A model generated the notes under the pieces. That model did not search any database and was not told the DNA's origin. It was given only the letters and a program-made list of their open reading frames with translations. This document shows positions 62,208 to 64,000 of a stretch of 64,000 bases of DNA, piece by piece (positions within the stretch are counted from its first letter, which is position 1; each line of letters starts with the position of its first letter). The DNA comes from Planctomicrobium piriforme (GTDB taxonomy: Bacteria; Planctomycetota; Planctomycetia; Planctomycetales; Planctomycetaceae). Made by a program: the position numbers and the translations under genes. Location of the stretch: contig NZ_FOQD01000009.1 of the NCBI RefSeq assembly GCF_900113665.1, forward strand, positions 186,001-250,000, in the 5' to 3' direction.

Positions 62208-63446
62208 ATGACGGCAAATCGCGCGGCGTCTTCGACTGTGCTGCTGGCGTTGCTGGTGCTGGCCATCGGTATCAACTACATCGATCGGGGTAGCCTGTCG
62301 GTCGTGAAGACGAATGTCGCGGCTGAATTTCAGCTCGATAACGCGCAGATGGGGCTGTTGTTCTCGGCGTTCTTCTGGAGTTATGCCCTGTCGCAGATTG
62401 CGGCGGGCTGGTGCGTCGACCGTTTCGACGTGAAATGGCTCTACGCAGGCGGGTTTCTGATCTGGTCGGTCGCCACGGTGCTGATGGCGCTCTCGAACGG
62501 GTTCGCTCTGTTCCTCCTGCTCCGGCTGGTGCTGGGAGTCGGCGAAAGCGTGGCGTTTCCGGCATCGTCCCGCGTGATCGTGATGAACTTCAAAGAAGAC
62601 CGGCGAGGCATCGCGAATGCCTTGATCGATGCGGCATCCAAACTGGGACCGACCATCAGTCTGCTCCTCGGCGGCTTGCTGGTGGCGAATCACGGCTGGC
62701 GGATGCTGTTTCTGGTGGTGGGACTGGGGGGGATGCTGTGGCTGCCGGTCTGGCTGTATTTCGTCCCCTCGCAGCACCGCGCCGCATCAGGGTCACACGC
62801 TCACGCGGGCATTGGCTTCGGAACGCTGATGTCGCGGCGGGAAGTCTGGGGGACGTCGCTCGGGTTCTTTTGCCTGGGCTACACTTGGGCGTTCTTGCTG
62901 TCGTGGCTCCCGGCCTATCTCGAAGAGTCGCGGGGCTTCACCAAGGAGTCGATGGCCATCTTCGGCTCCATGCCGTTCGCGGCGATGGCGGCGACGTCGA
63001 TCTTCGGAGGCTGGCTGTCAGATCGTTTGATTCGCGGAGGTGGAACTCCCACCCGCGTCCGGAAGTCTTTTTTGATTGGCGGACTGCTGCTGTGTGCGGT
63101 CTTCATGTATTCGGCGATGGCGGTTGAAGATCATGGCGCCTGCATTTTGCTGTTGTGTCTCGCCTGTGCCTCGCTGGGGTTCTACACCTCGAACGTCTGG
63201 GCAGTCACGCAGACGTTGGCAGGGCCAAACGCGGCAGGGCAGTGGACCGGACTGCAGAACGCCATCGGCAATGTCGGCAGCGCCATTTCGCCGGCGCTGA
63301 CCGGCTGGCTCGTCAAAGAGACCGGAACCTATTCGTCCGCCTTTGCGGCGGCGTCAGCGATCCTTGTGGCCGGAGTCTTCGCCTATGTGTTGCTGATTCG
63401 ACAGGTCTCGCCGCTCGATTGGCGCGTCGCGCCGCAACAGGCATAG
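62208..63446 (+). CDS. MFS transporter, ACS (anion:cation symporter)-like
   Basis: 412 residues with 12 membrane helices. The first loop carries INYIDRGSLSVVKTNVAAEF, and after helix 2 FFWSYALSQIAAGWCVDRF, typical of the anion:cation symporter family for organic acids such as glucarate or hexuronates. Between helices 6 and 7 is a short loop with His residues. Start at ATG 62208, 65 bp after the M20 gene and the hairpin. It likely imports a substrate of the adjacent enzymes. Confidence 0.88.
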   Translation: MTANRAASSTVLLALLVLAIGINYIDRGSLSVVKTNVAAEFQLDNAQMGLLFSAFFWSYALSQIAAGWCVDRFDVKWLYAGGFLIWSVATVLMALSNGFALFLLLRLVLGVGESVAFPASSRVIVMNFKEDRRGIANALIDAASKLGPTISLLLGGLLVANHGWRMLFLVVGLGGMLWLPVWLYFVPSQHRAASGSHAHAGIGFGTLMSRREVWGTSLGFFCLGYTWAFLLSWLPAYLEESRGFTKESMAIFGSMPFAAMAATSIFGGWLSDRLIRGGGTPTRVRKSFLIGGLLLCAVFMYSAMAVEDHGACILLLCLACASLGFYTSNVWAVTQTLAGPNAAGQWTGLQNAIGNVGSAISPALTGWLVKETGTYSSAFAAASAILVAGVFAYVLLIRQVSPLDWRVAPQQA

Positions 63447-63450
63447 TTTG

Positions 63451-63485
63451 AGTTTTCAGCTCACAGTCGTCAGTTTTCAGTTCAG
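63451..63485. repeat. Repeat arm, TTTTCAGT family
   Basis: Single arm just past the MFS stop. It resembles the reverse complement of the 9251-9283 arm with about five differences over 33 bases. Confidence 0.8.
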
Positions 63486-63535
63486 AGCCTGATGCCTGCA
63501 TCCCGTACTCACTGCTTCGATTAAGGTTCACCTCC

Positions 63536-64000
63536 ATGCATCTGCCAGCGCTCACGCAGGATTTGACTCGCCGCCACTTCGTACAGGCGGCCGCGCTGTC
63601 GGCGCTGCCGGTACTGATGCCAGGATTTGCGAAGGGGGCTGAAATGACGGGGGATATCGATGCCCATGTGCATGTCTGGACGCCGGACACCACTGCTTAT
63701 CCGCTGGCTCCGGGGTTTGAGAAGTCGTCAATGAAGCCGTTGAGCTTTACGCCCGACGAACTGTTTGCCGAGTGCCGGCCTGTCGGGGTCAACCGCATCG
63801 TCCTGATTCAGATGAGCTTCTATCAGTACGACAACCGGTACATGCTGGAAGCGATTGCCAAATACCCAGACGTGTTTCGCGGCGTGGCGGTCATCAACCA
63901 TGATGCTTCGGATGCCTGTGACGTGATGCGGAAGCTAGCAGGGCAGGGTGTCACAGGGTTTCGACTGTATGCGAACGCCAAGGCGGTCGAGTCATGGAGC
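63536..64000 (+). CDS. Amidohydrolase-family protein, partial
   Basis: The gene runs off the window end; 155 residues are visible. A Tat signal (TRRHFVQAAALSALPVL) is followed by the metal-site motif IDAHVHVWTPD, then FAECRPVGVNRIVLIQMSF and MLEAIAKYPDVFRGVAVIN, typical of amidohydrolase-2 proteins such as lactonases and decarboxylases. The frame is open to 64000. The enzyme probably acts with the MFS transporter and upstream hydrolase in one catabolic region. Start at ATG 63536. Confidence 0.85.
   Translation, partial: MHLPALTQDLTRRHFVQAAALSALPVLMPGFAKGAEMTGDIDAHVHVWTPDTTAYPLAPGFEKSSMKPLSFTPDELFAECRPVGVNRIVLIQMSFYQYDNRYMLEAIAKYPDVFRGVAVINHDASDACDVMRKLAGQGVTGFRLYANAKAVESWS

Overview
The window is chromosomal DNA from a member of the phylum Planctomycetota, probably family Planctomycetaceae or a close relative. 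This rests on gene content: two PVC-type heme-binding CxxCH proteins, a PSCyt/DUF1549/DUF1553 protein followed by a DUF1501 protein, a type II secretion locus with Gly- and Ser-rich components, an ompH-lpxC-lpxA lipid A cluster, and high-GC DNA. No plasmid, phage or complete insertion sequence was seen. Taxonomy and all functions are read from sequence motifs; no database search was run.

Region by region. (1) 1-920: the tail of an upstream gene with a strong terminator, then a Phd/VapC-type toxin-antitoxin pair. (2) 1-17 kb: a type II secretion (pseudopilus) locus. gspE and a secretin-like gene lie on the minus strand; a Gly/Arg-rich EF-hand protein and gspF-G-H-I-J-K-L-M lie on the plus strand. 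Several parts are unusual. The secretin-like protein shows many N-domain repeats but no recognisable barrel. GspJ and GspK carry Ser-rich inserts. The last gene looks like a GspM, Ig-like and GspC-like fusion. (3) 17-22 kb, minus strand: a Cys/Pro-rich exported protein, then ompH, lpxC, lpxA, a Gfo/Idh oxidoreductase and a CPXCG zinc protein. (4) 22-31 kb: an HTH-receiver regulator with a long gene-free upstream region, a GT39-like membrane protein, a HEAT-like exported protein, an ABC-2 permease/CPBP protease fusion with its ATPase, a small EF-hand protein and an initiator tRNA. (5) 31-50 kb: hisD, larE, a membrane protein, dtd, a phosphotransacylase, a PVC heme protein, a CPA2 antiporter, a VIT-vWA protein, RNase D, an RbfA-like/RtcB pair and an MsbA-type exporter. 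(6) 50-64 kb: a probable catabolic and exported-protein region with an N-acetylneuraminate-lyase-like aldolase, a second PVC heme protein, a LysR regulator, DUF1549/1553 and DUF1501 proteins, a class V aminotransferase, an M20 hydrolase, an MFS transporter and the start of an amidohydrolase.

The most distinctive non-coding signal is a set of short, roughly seven-base-period repeat families in the intergenic gaps, often as two inverted arms able to form long hairpins. One 33-base arm recurs 48 kb away with a single mismatch. Another of about 34 bases recurs 9 kb away with two mismatches. One G-rich repeat has entered the 3' end of the M20 hydrolase gene. These repeats often sit inside apparent operons just before a start codon, so they may affect mRNA processing, termination or stability.

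The best protein candidates for something undescribed are the barrel-less secretin-like protein with its fused partner proteins, and the RbfA-like plus RtcB pair, which could be an rRNA repair module.
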